DNA of 64,000 nucleotides from Paraspadella gotoi (Eukaryota > Chaetognatha), in assembly GCA_051294375.1 (NCBI GenBank), contig CM119271.1:14948770-15012769 (forward strand). The letters run 5' to 3'. The notes under the pieces were generated by a model. That model was not told where the DNA came from and ran no database searches. It saw only the letters and a list, made by a program, of their open reading frames with translations. Position 1 is the stretch's first letter. Each line of letters opens with the position of its first letter. Below are positions 23,901-34,916 of this stretch, one piece after another. The translations under genes and the position numbers were made by a program.

Positions 23901-25970
23901 TTAAAGTTTCTCGAGGACTACACTCAGAAACATTGGCACCATCACAAGCAACAGATGGAAGACTACGGCGTTTGGGACGAACACGGTGTCGTCAAGGAAC
24001 ACGTGTTGGACGCGAGCTTGGGCAGCCAAGCCGTCGTCGACAAGCACGGCAAGCTTCGCCACGTGACATCCAAAATGTTCCAAGGTCCCGACAACGTCAA
24101 GTTACGATCCTTTGAGAAACTGAAGAAACCGGAGGAGAAACAGAAGAAACAGGAAGAGAAACGAAGTCGAGAAAAAGAAACGAGAGAAGAATCGAAAAAA
24201 AGAAAAATGACGACGAGGACGAACAGCGTCGAAGATGGAAATAAAAAGAGGAGAAAAGATTCGCCAAACGCTTCGTACACCAACCCTCCTTTCAAACTGC
24301 AAACTTTTCCCTCCAATCGCCCCGACGTCAACATCGACCCTGCTCGGCCAAACAATGAATCTCGAACGCTTTATTTCCCTTATCAAAATCTATTGGGAAC
24401 GAATCAAGCGTCCGCGGCTCCGCAGCTGCTGTATCCGCTGCTGCTGCGACCGACTTCGATCAGCGGCGGAGATCGAGACGATGGACTCATCGACGTCGTC
24501 GTCGCTCACGACGGTGTCGATCGTCCGTGTCGAGGAGACGGGAGAATGACCTTGGGAGGAGGAGGAGGAGGAGACCCCGGCCTCATGACCTTGGAGTCTT
24601 TGAACGAGAAAAAGGAGGCGAGAAATTCGTCGCCTGAAAACGCGACTCGAATTCCGTCGTTGTCAAACTTCATCACGGCTTCGCTCGTCGACGGCGACTG
24701 CACCACCGGCGCCTCATCCTCCGCCATCTACATCAACTTCCACGGCACCGTCCCCGCGGGACGCGATCCGGAGACGGAAGAGTCGAGTACGCATGATCCT
24801 CCAAAATTGATAAGGAGATTTTTGAAGGTCGGACGGAACGCCTCCGGAAGTTCCTTCTGGCTCAGGGACGTCCAGTTGAGTTCGGCCATCCTCATGAATT
24901 ACCAAATGCCCGTCAAGGATGTGCAGCAAGTGCTGGAGGATGACGTCGAGAAACACCGACTGATGCTGGCGGATAAGCCGTCAAACGGCGCCGTCTCTGC
25001 GATTTTGGTCGATCAGTTGAAGCAACTCTTGGCCGAGTTGTCGTTTTGCGGAGGAGAGGAAGACGCCGGGGCGGCGGGATTTGTCGCCGAAGAAATTTGC
25101 ACCATCATGGTCGACGTCGCCTCCTTCGGCTTTGTCAAGTCAGAGGAGAAGTCGGCCGACGCCGCCAATCTTCCCTGTTGCTTCGCCCACAGAAAAATCA
25201 AAAAGAGAATCAAATCGGGCCAAAATTCCGTCGCCCCTCAGACCCTCCACGAATCGAATCAACCGGAGTCGAATCGGCGCGACGACGAGGTTGAGAATCC
25301 CTTCGAGTGGCGCGTCGCGGCCGAGACCGACGCCAAATTAGATCCGGCCGCTCATCCGCATCCTCGAGCGGAGATGTCATCTATGGACGCCTTGGACAAT
25401 CGCTCCAGCGCCTCGGGCGATAGCGGAGACAACGGAGGCAAGGCCTCCGTCGTCAGCAGCGGCAGCGCAGGAAAGCGTAGCGACGCGTCTAAAAAGTCGG
25501 CCGGCTGCAGCAGCGACGCCTCCAAAGATTCCTCTCTACCGACGGAAGCTAGCGGAGTTTCGCTGACGAGTTCCATCAAAGAATCCGATCGAAACGGAAG
25601 TGACTCTGATTCATCTATCGAAGGAAGATCACCGGAGATCGAGTTGGCAAAGTTGCTCTCCAAGAATTTGTTCGTGGATTTGGCGGAGGGTTTGACGTCT
25701 AATGTTGAAGGAGGAAATTATGTAGGCGGGGGCGCCAGACGAAAGCCGGCGCGAAAACGTCATTCTCTCTCTGTCGGCGTCGCCAAGACCGTCACGTCGG
25801 TCGAAAGCGAAGGTCGTCCTTCGTCGGCGCCAGAGTTAATGATCCGAGATTCTCCGTCCGACCCTTCGTCCTCCGTGGAACTGACGCTGCAGGAATTGTT
25901 CAAGGACGCCACTTCCGGAATGACCGGTCCCGGATTGCCCTCTCGACCCAATTCGCCCAAACGCAATTGA
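20991..25970 (+). CDS. per: PERIOD circadian protein, intronless
   Basis: PERIOD is the negative arm of the animal clock, which together with TIM or CRY inhibits CLOCK:BMAL/CYC transcription. One uninterrupted frame of 1659 codons starts at ATG 20991. A Ser/Pro-rich N-terminus is followed by PAS-A at about residues 315-430 (FAITLDLRTFEITAVSPQLY) and PAS-B at about 510-625 (FFTRHDSDCAF, TEWTSFLNPW, VGNHTIVQGP), which match PER rather than other PAS proteins. After the PAS core come AQLNYAHNIKRFLMSS, resembling the PER segment that docks casein kinase 1, and LTEDLLQHHTRLE. A basic nuclear-localisation cluster (KKRK...KKRRK) lies near 1070-1090. The C-terminus is Ser/Asp/Gly-rich with likely phosphorylation clusters. 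At 1659 residues it is longer than most PERs. Absence of introns is unusual, since neighbouring genes have up to ten exons. Confidence 0.9.
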   Translation: MENIDKSSSTPSVKESEGSAPRLESSGATPIISLLQTQFYSDPSSRLLRSRSPPSFDSPPPKRLGLCPPSQTETGNSFSLVDPSILPSSSAAPLSDPRVPSRPSSPRDPLPPPSEAESPPTNVRVPSPNYAGAASGFLLDSSASSVLGSLRSKEDSAASYVRVHPSASSDKSRRAFMSDLGIGLDFLPSDCGGTGSARAESSGAGWNYWSSTNVATVSEAPSSQGEISCSLSKEKMSAIRQKLRELKSIAPTSKISSSGSRTVSAIQFAIDSINSSLEGKERNQISAKEKPSLTKDRSLPPPDAGIDNRKYLRKLPSYLSVVETHPWYSDPEGFAITLDLRTFEITAVSPQLYDLLGYRPDMWLRQSFVKYVSSYDSWTLGTHFAMMQTNFIKGSPGKKETNGDCKGNPLNVYCRLSPYSSLEKGFSFPAERDKIAFKLTCVIHPPRKTLESGESSPDPLSGDESDLSAAEIEWDNEACDKSAIFILASPLYSPYSKPYSLPGGTNQEECAFFTRHDSDCAFTSVDSKVTTLLGHLPQEMCGVSIFQFLHPEDLSLLLDIHQKISVTPHSRMPVINRKAFRLRCYNGSYLWVSTEWTSFLNPWTSLIEFIVGNHTIVQGPADPNVLASNVDKAKPTKPQRAMARQIGKKIRDLLSTPVAQHSSSSESSSVIILGKLPSSQKKSVNNESSKKSIMSLGSFGEELEKLRGQALLIQENDSTARPVVDPEILKVMKETLSLDPPLAPVPVKQVVKEFKGVVDAGAKKEFGDSAPRSAMNDKDASCSCPSDAEPYATYAQLNYAHNIKRFLMSSPQTYTHNRMIRFNPGFLDDDIPLVLPKPACVKSVNSAHSQKVLVSEKDAPLHRDENANCSEDEEMRLEEVEKEKLRDEDQPMQELQKLMQDEAAKKGETLGTESFPAIGKGSKEPLKKIDSGEKSTSRFPDIATEDADKPLYVPQVLTEDLLQHHTRLEKLKFLEDYTQKHWHHHKQQMEDYGVWDEHGVVKEHVLDASLGSQAVVDKHGKLRHVTSKMFQGPDNVKLRSFEKLKKPEEKQKKQEEKRSREKETREESKKRKMTTRTNSVEDGNKKRRKDSPNASYTNPPFKLQTFPSNRPDVNIDPARPNNESRTLYFPYQNLLGTNQASAAPQLLYPLLLRPTSISGGDRDDGLIDVVVAHDGVDRPCRGDGRMTLGGGGGGDPGLMTLESLNEKKEARNSSPENATRIPSLSNFITASLVDGDCTTGASSSAIYINFHGTVPAGRDPETEESSTHDPPKLIRRFLKVGRNASGSSFWLRDVQLSSAILMNYQMPVKDVQQVLEDDVEKHRLMLADKPSNGAVSAILVDQLKQLLAELSFCGGEEDAGAAGFVAEEICTIMVDVASFGFVKSEEKSADAANLPCCFAHRKIKKRIKSGQNSVAPQTLHESNQPESNRRDDEVENPFEWRVAAETDAKLDPAAHPHPRAEMSSMDALDNRSSASGDSGDNGGKASVVSSGSAGKRSDASKKSAGCSSDASKDSSLPTEASGVSLTSSIKESDRNGSDSDSSIEGRSPEIELAKLLSKNLFVDLAEGLTSNVEGGNYVGGGARRKPARKRHSLSVGVAKTVTSVESEGRPSSAPELMIRDSPSDPSSSVELTLQELFKDATSGMTGPGLPSRPNSPKRN

Positions 25971-27069
25971 ATTACTCATGGGAGGATATTTTTTTTTTCA
26001 TCCCAAGAGGCGACACTGAAAAAACCGCATTGAATTATTTTTATTGCCTTTTAAATGAATGATATTACTTTTGGACTTTTTTTTATATAACCGAAATTAG
26101 TCGGGGAATTTTTTTTTTAAATACTTGGGATTTGAAATAAAATTATAACTGTCAAGTCAAAAATTTAAGATTCAATTTAGGCCAAACGAAAATTCATATT
26201 CTGGTTAGAAAAGTTTTAAATTGATTTCTATGTTTTAAAAGCGTTGTCGTTTTCTCGAATGATCTTGTTTGCAATGTGTTATTGTTGGACATAACTGTTT
26301 TAATCTCCCCATGAAACAATTCTTATGTCGTTTTTTCCCCCACCTCCGTTTAATTTGGCTCCATTCGTTTCGGCCTGAAATTTCAAATTAGCGAGTTGAG
26401 AATTTAATAATTCACATAGAAAAATTTTACTTTGCTTAACTGTACTACACAATAATCCATTTATATTGTTACCAAAGAACACTTATCCAGATTGCCGCCC
26501 AAAAGTTTACCATGCTTTAGCGGCGACCTGTAAAATCTTTTGATGTCGCTACATTAATCGTGTTTGTTCTAGTCGTTTTACTCAAGAATTCTGTTCGGTG
26601 CCAATTTCCGTTTTAATTATATATTTTATTTAAATTATTACGCTTTCGTAAATAATATTGGCTACTGTACAATGATATTATTTAGTACACTATACTGTAA
26701 TCTGTTAATCGCTGTTGATACGGGATTATATCAAAAAACTGATGCGAAAAATCTATTGGAAATGGTCTTGTGATGTTGCTGCGGGCATTTACAAATTTAA
26801 CATTCGCGGGATATTTTATTTCATTTTACATTTACCAAAAATGTTAATACCGTCGAATTTATTTTAAGGGTGGGAGTAGGGGAACCTGCCATAAAAGCCT
26901 TTCATCAATTTTGTGACCAAAGATAAAGAATCTTTTTATGTAATATTTTACCCGACGTTTTTTCTTCGTACATTTTTTCTTACCCCAAGAATTACAAGCA
27001 AATCCGTCGCTCTCTAGTTTGTGATATCGTCCGCGCAAACGAAAGATAAAACTTTTTGTCCGCGCAGTA

Positions 27070-27128
<59 letters not shown>

Positions 27129-27501
27129 ATCGTCGTCTTTATAATTTTTTGGTTTTCTCCTTTTCACCCCAAACAGAAAAATATTCTTCGCCCCCTTCAG
27201 CTTTTTTTCAGCTCTACAGTTATGAAAGGCTCGAGCTTAACTGAGAAACCTTTGAGTGCGAAAGGTTGCGGCTTCTCTTATCGATCGACTTTCGATTTTA
27301 GGAAATAGCAGAGACATCGCTTTTTATTTATTTTTTCGATTGACGATTTAACTGCGGAGAGAGGGAGAGAGAGAGAAAGAAACTCGGCGTCTTTCGCGGC
27401 GCAGACCAACTCGTTCCTTTCCCCGAGGGGGAAAAAAGAGAGACGAACTTACCCAGTCGGACTCACCCGGTCGGACTCGGAGACCAGAAAAACTTTTCAC
27501 G
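25971..27501. other. Intergenic between period and ABHD17
   Basis: A+T-rich spacer without a coding frame. A CT microsatellite (27073-27126) lies about 375 bp before the ABHD17 ATG, and the last 150 bp are G+C-richer and probably 5' UTR. Confidence 0.5.
27073..27126 (+). repeat. (CT)n microsatellite
   Basis: Uninterrupted CT dinucleotides for about 54 bp upstream of ABHD17. Confidence 0.95.
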
Positions 27502-28237
27502 ATGAACGGACTCTCGCTCTCCGAGTTGTGCTGCCTCTTCTGCTGCCCGCCCTGCCCCGGGCGGATCGCCGCCAAGCTGGCCTTCCTGCCCCCCGAGCCG
27601 ACCTACAGTATCCTTCAGGAGGACAACCAGTCGTCCAGGTTTGGGAGAGAAAGAGAGAGAGATAGAGATAAGTTTATAAATTATTAACTAATTGATTTAT
27701 TCTGAAGCAAAAATCCGAGATTAAAGTCAATAAGTTTTAAATTTTCCATCTTTTTCTATTTTGGGTCAAGGTACACCCTCCACCTGACCGAGCGCGCGGA
27801 ATGGCAGTACACTCAACGCGAGCTCGACTCTATCGAGGTGTTCACGACGCGGTCGAACCGCGGAAACCGCGTCACGTGCATGTTCATCCGCTGCGTGCCT
27901 AACGCGCGCTACACGCTCCTCTTCTCCCACGGCAACGCTGTCGATCTGGGTCAGATGAGCTCGTTTTACATCGGACTCGGCTCGAGGATCAACTGCAACG
28001 TCTTTAGCTTTGATTACTCAGGTGAGGAGGAGGAGGAGCGGCAGCAGCAGCGGTAGCAGCGGCAGCGTTAATTTCACCAAGGCCGCGTGTTTTAAAAAAA
28101 TTGACTTCAAAATCGGGTCCTTGAGTTGTAAGGTTACAATTTCGAATGTAAGGAAAAAGTCAAGGAGGAAAGAACTAGGGCCGAGGACCGAGGTCGACTC
28201 CAATAAAAATCGTTTCTTCCTTACCTGTTACGGGAGT

Positions 28238-28278
<41 letters not shown>

Positions 28279-29548
28279 CGCTCAAAAGAAATTGTTTTCT
28301 AATTTGTTTTTCCTCGGCCCTTTGCTTCTCTTTCATTCTCCTTTGTCGCTTTTTAAATTCATATTTTTTTTTTCAAACATTCGCTCTTAAAGATTTCGAA
28401 CCGCAGCCGCATTAATTACCTACTCAGATTTTCCTCATCATTACAGTAAGGTCTCTCTCTTAATCCGATAAATCTTCTTTCCCCCCCCCCCCGCAGGATA
28501 CGGTCAGAGCACGGGGAAGCCTTCGGAAAAGAATCTTTACGCGGACATCGAGGCGGCGTGGCACGCGCTTCGCTCTCGCTACGGCGTCTCGCCCGAAAAC
28601 ATCATCTTATACGGACAAAGCATCGGAACAGTGCCAACCGTCGATCTGGCCTCTCGTTACGAGGTCCGGATTTCAACCCACTATACAATATACTTTTTTT
28701 TTTGCCCTTATTGTCTCGGTTACTTCTTTTGTAGCCGCTATCCCCATCTATCTATCCAGTATCCACATCTAATGTAATCATTTTTGTTTCGCGTCCTTCC
28801 TCTCCTTTTCCCTTTTTCACGCCACCTTCCCCCCGCCACCCCCTCCGCCAGCAGGTAGGCGGAGTGATTCTTCACTCCCCGTTGATGTCTGGTATGCGAG
28901 TGGCCTTTCCCGACACGAAGCGGACGTGGTGTTTCGACGCCTTTCCCTCCATCGACAAAGTCCCGAAGGTGTCGTCGCCGGTGTTGGTGATCCACGGGAC
29001 CGAGGACGAGGTGATCGACTTCAGCCACGGCCTCGCCATCTACGAGCACTGTCCCCGCCCCGTCGAGCCCCTCTGGGTCGAGGGAGCCGGCCACAACGAC
29101 GTCGAGCTCTACGGCCAGTACCTCGACCGGCTAAGGTGAAACTCACCTTTTTAGTTCATGTATTCATCTATTCATAAAGCTAAAGTATTGCAATAAAATA
29201 TATGAAAATTATTTGAAAAACAATTTATTAAGTCTTTCTGAAATAGTAAACTATAACTTCTAAGGATACCGTATCAAAAGATATGGGAAATAATCCAAAC
29301 TGCTACAATATGTAAATGAAATTGAATGACTCTACTGCGATCGTAATTCTCTCTTTCCATCTTTTTTTCCTTTCAGACAATTTATCGCCAACGAGTTGCC
29401 CGCCTTGACGTTCACCCCTGATCCCTCGACCGCGACGACGACCACGACGACGACGACAGCCAACAACTCCAATTCAAATTCCAACTCCGTCGTCAATCAC
29501 GCCGCCAATCACGACGCCAATCACGCCGCCAATCACGACGCTAATTAA
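27502..29548 (+). CDS. ABHD17: ABHD17-type protein depalmitoylase
   Basis: ABHD17 enzymes are alpha/beta-hydrolases that remove palmitate from Ras and synaptic proteins at membranes. Exons are 27502-27638, 27771-28021, 28497-28663, 28855-29135 and 29377-29548, giving 335 residues. The N-terminus [18 protein letters not shown] is nearly identical to vertebrate ABHD17 and carries the Cys cluster that is itself palmitoylated. Visible catalytic elements are [12 protein letters not shown] (oxyanion region), YGQSIGT (nucleophile Ser), EDEVIDF (Asp) and GAGHND (His). The conserved core ends at RQFIANELP. It is followed by a lineage-specific low-complexity tail of Thr and Asn repeats closing with NHAANHDAN copies. 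Intron 2 has a CT microsatellite and intron 4 a shared 60-bp repeat. The vertebrate A/B/C split does not apply here. Confidence 0.96.
28243..28274 (+). repeat. (CT)n microsatellite in ABHD17 intron 2
   Basis: Uninterrupted CT repeat of about 32 bp. Confidence 0.9.
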
Positions 29549-29651
29549 AATAATCTTCAACCTTTTTTTTAGTTTTTCTCTCTTTTTTCCTTTTTTCTGT
29601 CAAACTTTTTTTCCAGTATCCACCCATCTTATTGATATAAAATCTCTATTT

Positions 29652-29688
<37 letters not shown>

Positions 29689-30547
29689 TTCACTTTTTTG
29701 TTATTTTTTTTTTCACTTACATTTTATTTGCAAATTTTCTCTTAGCGGCACATATCCTGAAAAGTCGCCAGTTGCCTTTTGTAGATTTTTTATCTTAAGA
29801 TTTATTTCCTTTTTTTTTCTTTCCTGATATAAAATTTATATTTTTGGCCATCGTGACTCGGACGGTTAATTCCACATTCGCACCGACCGATCTCGACCCG
29901 AACTGTGAAAAACTGCGAAAACGTAGCTTTTTCGTCAATGAACCGGTTTTTGGTTTGGTTTTCGCCTCTAGTAAATCCCAACGAGGATCGGAGAAAAGAT
30001 GGTTCAACTTAGTTCGTGAAATTTATACGTAAATTTAGTGAAATCATCACCCCTCTCCCCTCTCCTCTCTCCTTCCCTTGAAATCGATCATTGTGTAAAA
30101 GTTCTTTCAATTTTGTCCTCTTGTCTTTACTCTCTGAACTCGAGCACAGTGATTAGTCCACAAAATAAATGCAACAAAAAAAAAAAACAGAAAATGTTGT
30201 GATGTTTTGGATGTCCGTTGTGTAAAAATCGTAAACGCGTCGAATCTTGGTTTTTCTGTAAGCATTCCTTCCTTCCTTCCAAAGCGCTCGTATATCAATC
30301 AGATCTACTAGTTTAAAACATAAATTTAGATACAACTGTCTATTTTTCTTCCCGCCATTTCTTCCCGCCAACTTTCTTGGTTTTTTCTAAGGCAACCAGC
30401 ATTGACTCCCTAGATTTATTTTTTTTTTGCGGTTGACGTAGACTCGTTTTCATGTTAAATGTCAACTTATGTCTTTTCTCTAGTCATGTCAAACCATGTC
30501 TAGTGGCATGCTATCTTTATCGGTATTTTTAAGCTATATATTTGTTT

Positions 30548-30578
<31 letters not shown>

Positions 30579-31264
30579 CATAGGGTGGATCGAACGTTTT
30601 TGAACGCAATAAGTTTTAATATTTAGGTTTATCATTCTCGATATTATTTAATATTTATTACAACTAATTCTCTAAGTCAATAATGAAAACAATGCGTGTT
30701 TGTTGTAAAATAGATCTTAGATCTTCCAAGCGACAACGTTGTAACGATTGGTTACTAACCATGCCATTTTGTAAGCATTATATGTTACGTTTGCATCAAT
30801 AAAACTTTCTAGAATTTTTTTAAGTCTAATTTTCATTTAAAGGGGAAAAAGAGCCGAAAAACTATTTCCTATGTTTTTTTAGTCTGTGTTTTTTTTTTTT
30901 TTTTTTTTTAATACTTTATTTATGTGATTTTTTTATGCTTATTTTTGGTGGTAGTTTGAGACAATTTTCCCACGAGGCAAAAAAGGAAACCAGGCCCATA
31001 TTTATTACGTTAATCAATCAATAATTAAGATCATTTTAAACAATAGCGAGTCATCGCCGATTCCGTTATTACTTGTATATAAATTATAAGTTATAAGTTT
31101 TGTTTTTCTCCCCTCTAAAAAGATAAATTAAAATACGCTCCACTTCATTTCTTTTTAAATATTTTGTACAGTTGCCTAATGCCAAACTTGCCGACCATCC
31201 AGAGCGCTTTTGTTTCTGTGATCTCACACCACCTTCCAATACCTCCTCCCGCTCCGCGGTCGCG
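29549..31264. other. ABHD17 3' UTR and intergenic
   Basis: T-rich DNA with poly(T) runs near 29656-29683, 30549-30578 and 30892-30909. AATAAAAC near 30800 could be a poly(A) signal. No coding frame. An acceptor-like GTACAG at about 31165-31170 lies about 95 bp before the SAMHD1 ATG. Confidence 0.45.
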
Positions 31265-34200
31265 ATGGAGGATCCGGACGAGTCGAACGAAACCCCCAAC
31301 AAATTGGCGATGAAGTCGTCGTTCATCGTGAGCGACGCCATTCACGGCTCCATGATTTTCCACTGGATCCTCCGCCTCTTCATAGACACGAACCACTTTC
31401 AGCGGCTTCGCAGCATCAAGCAGCTTGGCGGCTCTTATTTCGTCTATCCTTCAGCGGAGCATTCACGTTTCGTCCACTCTTTGGGCGTGGCGCACCTGGC
31501 GGAGAAATTGATCAAGGCGCTGAGGGATCGATCGCCATTGGCCGCCGCCGTCGACGAGAAGGACGTCCTCTGCGTGACCATCGCCGGTCTCGCCCACGAC
31601 TTGGGTCACGGACCCTTTTCTCACGTCTGGGAGGTCTTCATGAAGCTGCAGAGGTGAGGTCAAACTGACCTATTTTCTTTTACTGAGGGTTCAATTTTCT
31701 ATGTCCCTCACCACCTCTTCAGACCCGCAGACCGTTGGCGTCACGAAGATCAAAGCCTGAAGATACTCGACGATCTACTCGACCGCCGCGGCGTCTGGGA
31801 GGAATTGCGGCGTCGAGGCTTCGAAGACGTCGACCGGGTTTTTATCAAGGAGTTGATCAGTCCTCCGAAGGCTCGCGACGATGGCGGTTATCCCTTCGTC
31901 GGGAGACCAATCGGTGAGCAGGGCGGGGAGGGGGGGGGGATTAGATGATATTTAAAGAAAAATCACTGATTGAAAGAATCCGATAGTTTTGATGTTGATA
32001 GTTTTCTTATTGAAATTAAATCATTTGAATTTTGCAGTATTTTTATTTTGTTTAAAACATAACCATTAACCATATTTATTGTTTTGCGCTGCTTAATTCG
32101 GTCCTTGCTTTCAAAAGTACAACATTCTTAGTGGGATTTTCAAGTGCATTTTTATACCAATTTGAAAACATTATCAATTATAGAGAATGTGACTTGTTTC
32201 CTCCAGGCAAAGAGTTCCTCTACCAAATCGTGGCCAACCCCGTCTCCGGCGTCGACGTCGACAAGTTCGACTACATCGCGCGCGACTCGAAACAACTCGG
32301 CGTCGACTTCTCCTTCGACGCCGGTCGCTTCGAAGCGCTCGCCCGCGTCGTCGAGGCGCCGGGCGATTGGTGGATCATGGCGGACGGGACGCGGCGCCCA
32401 AAACTCGTCATCGGCGTCAGAGACAAGGACGCTACCAACATCGTCTCGCTCTTTCAGACGAGGCAGGCAAGTTTATCTTTGTATAATGTTAATATCATAA
32501 ACATCTTTAACATAGCCATAAAACGCCATATCCTATTTATTAAATGATATATTTTCTCTTCAGGATCTCCACCGCAAAGTCTATCAACACAAAACTACGA
32601 AGATCGTCGAAAAGATTCTCAGCGAGATATTCGGTCTTGTGGACGACGAAGAGGTCCTCACGGGCAAATTTAAATTTCTTGCCTTAACTGTATAGTATTA
32701 GAATGAGCTAGTTTTTAATAGTATTTTGTTTTTAATTTAAGATCTTCCCCGTCCGCGGGCGAGACGGCGCCGTCTTCCGTCTCTCCACCGCCCATCGCGA
32801 CGTTGACGCCTTCTTGTCCATCACGAACGACATCCTCGGAGAGATAATGCGGTTGGACGAGACCAGAGTCCCGGAGCCCAAGAGGTCCTTCATTCTGCAA
32901 ATATAAATAGAAAAATAATTTAAATATTATCGAAGAATAAATATAATATATCCTAAATCCCCTAGACGCTTTCTCGAATCTGCGAAGGACAAGATTTCTG
33001 CCATTCATGAGCGCCAATTTCCCAAATGCGTCCACGCATTCAACTTCAACCCAAAACTCTACGACGATTTTCTGACTCAGGACGAACAAAAATGGGCGGA
33101 AGAACTCGTGAGGTGAGGAATCCAAGGAAGGAGTGAGATTTTCAAGAAAGTGTGTGTGAAATGAAAATACTTTGCATCGACTTAATCCTTTGGTCACAAT
33201 CAACAAAAATGAAGCTGATTTTTTTTTTCTCTCTCTTTCTCTCTCTCTCCCCTTCCTCTCTCTTCCCCTGTTCAGCCTTCACAACACCTCTTCTTCTTTT
33301 TCTTCCGCCTCTTCTCTCTCTCCCTCCGACGTCCGCTTTATCGTCACCACTTTCGATCTCGGCTCCGGCAACGAGGATCCCCTTTCCAAGATCGTCTTTT
33401 ACAGGTCAGTTCCCTTTCTAGCTCATCTTCCTGTTAGGGGCACGAATTCTGCGATGCAACAGTGTTAGGGGGGGAATTCTGCGTACCCCCTAACTGATGG
33501 TAATGAGGACGGAGAATGATAGATCGCGGGCGGCCGTGCATTGACAGTCTCTGCACACTGGATCATAATGAGGGGGAAACACAACAGTGATTAATAATCT
33601 TTAGCCTGTATTTTAAACCCTCATACTATAATATTTACGTTTCAAGATAGCTGGGTAGCTATGAATAAAATGTTTTATTTGTAAACAAGTCTATATTTAA
33701 ATGAATGACATTCCCTTTCATCCTTTCATCCAATTATCATTCTCCCCAAATTTTCCGCAGATCTGACGACACGAGCGTCCGTCTCTCGATGCGCCAAGTC
33801 TCCGCGATTCTGCCGATCGAATTCGCTGAGCAGAAAATTTTCGTGTTCTCTGTCGATCCGAAAAAAAAGGAGACGGTCAGGTGTGCGGTCTCTCTTTACG
33901 ATATTACTTGTTTTACCATATCTTTAAAGAAAAATTTGTGGGGGGGGGGAAATATTAGAAAATAGTTTTGATTTCTTGAGAGTTTAATAATTTTTGTTGA
34001 AGGAAAAACATTAACTAAGTACAATATATTTTAGGATTCTAACAGTTATGTTTTTATATTGTTTACTTTTAACCTATTTTATTTTAGGGGGTGAGGGAGG
34101 TTAGTGTTAGAGGGATCATTTATACTATTTTTAAAAAAAATACTTATTCGTATTGATTATTATTTGTAGAAAAGCCGCTGAAAAGTGGGAGGAGACGAAG

Positions 34201-34377
34201 AAAAGCGAATGGGTCTCGTCGAAGATGGGTCGATTTTCGGCGCCCAGCGAAGACGCCGTCACCGAGTACCGACGCCCCGATACGCCGCCTCCGTCTCAGG
34301 AACGCGCTCAGGCTCCGCCGCCACCGACCAAGAGAGGGCTCAACGCGAGAAGGCGTATTTTGTCCGAGGACCATTAA
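31265..34377 (+). CDS. SAMHD1: SAMHD1-type dNTP triphosphohydrolase without SAM domain
   Basis: SAMHD1 hydrolyses dNTPs to nucleoside and triphosphate and so limits the dNTP pool. Nine exons join in phase: 31265-31653, 31723-31913, 32207-32466, 32564-32653, 32742-32884, 32966-33112, 33276-33404, 33761-33880 and 34170-34377, giving about 558 residues. HD-domain residues are present: SRFVHSLGV, then HDLGHGPFSH with the metal-binding HD, and YIARDS. C-terminal blocks align with the family through FAEQ and a basic tail. No SAM domain is encoded between the ATG and the HD domain, so the protein is HD-only unless an upstream exon is missed. Intron 3 uses a GC donor (CAG|GCAAGT). The exon 4 end is uncertain (donor GTCCTC at 32654 or GTATAG near 32690). 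Confidence 0.93.
33431..33515. other. Hairpin-bearing insert in SAMHD1 intron 7
   Basis: GTTAGGGGG and CCCCCTAAC form an inverted repeat with a 13-bp spacer (about 33465-33495), in a G+C-richer block than the rest of the intron. It may be a fragment of a transposable element; no second copy was found in the window. Confidence 0.35.
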
Positions 34378-34916
34378 ACGAGAAAGAAGATTTTTGTTAT
34401 TTGTGGTCACGTTTTTAGTTTTGGGATCAAATTTGGTCACTAGATTTAGTGGAGTTTTTTTTTTTCGAGGCGATATTTTTGTATTTGCTTTTTTCTCGAT
34501 CGGGAACAATCTTACTTACTCAAGTTTGCAACGGCCCGACTTGGTCAACAACTCTACGTACTTATATTCTCACCCAAGTGCAAATTAAATATTTATAATT
34601 TATTTAATTATTGTTACCTCTCGTTGATATTTTTCTCTCATGGTTGCAAATTTATTGCATTTATATTTAAATTAGTTTGGTTTTTTCACTTCTTCGGACG
34701 AATATTATTACACAGGTCTTTTTGTAATCTCAATGGAATCTTATACAGTATTACCGCCGATATATTATCGATTTTTGTCCATTTAATAAAATAATAATGA
34801 TATAAAAATGATTGATTTTTTTTGCGGCTCACTCAGCGAGTCTTGCGTCGACGCCTTTGAAAAGAGATTCAACTGATGAGCAGCGGGGTTTTCCGTCTCT
34901 CGCTCACAACACAACG
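34378..34916. other. SAMHD1 3' UTR and intergenic
   Basis: A+T-rich; AATAAAATAATAA near 34786 may end the SAMHD1 transcript. No coding frame. Confidence 0.45.

Noticed and set aside
33152-33468. Phe/Leu/Ser-rich frames near SAMHD1 exon 7
   Set aside because: They read the pyrimidine-rich 3' splice region out of frame; the SAMHD1 frame with conserved FIVTTFDLGSGNEDP is the real one.
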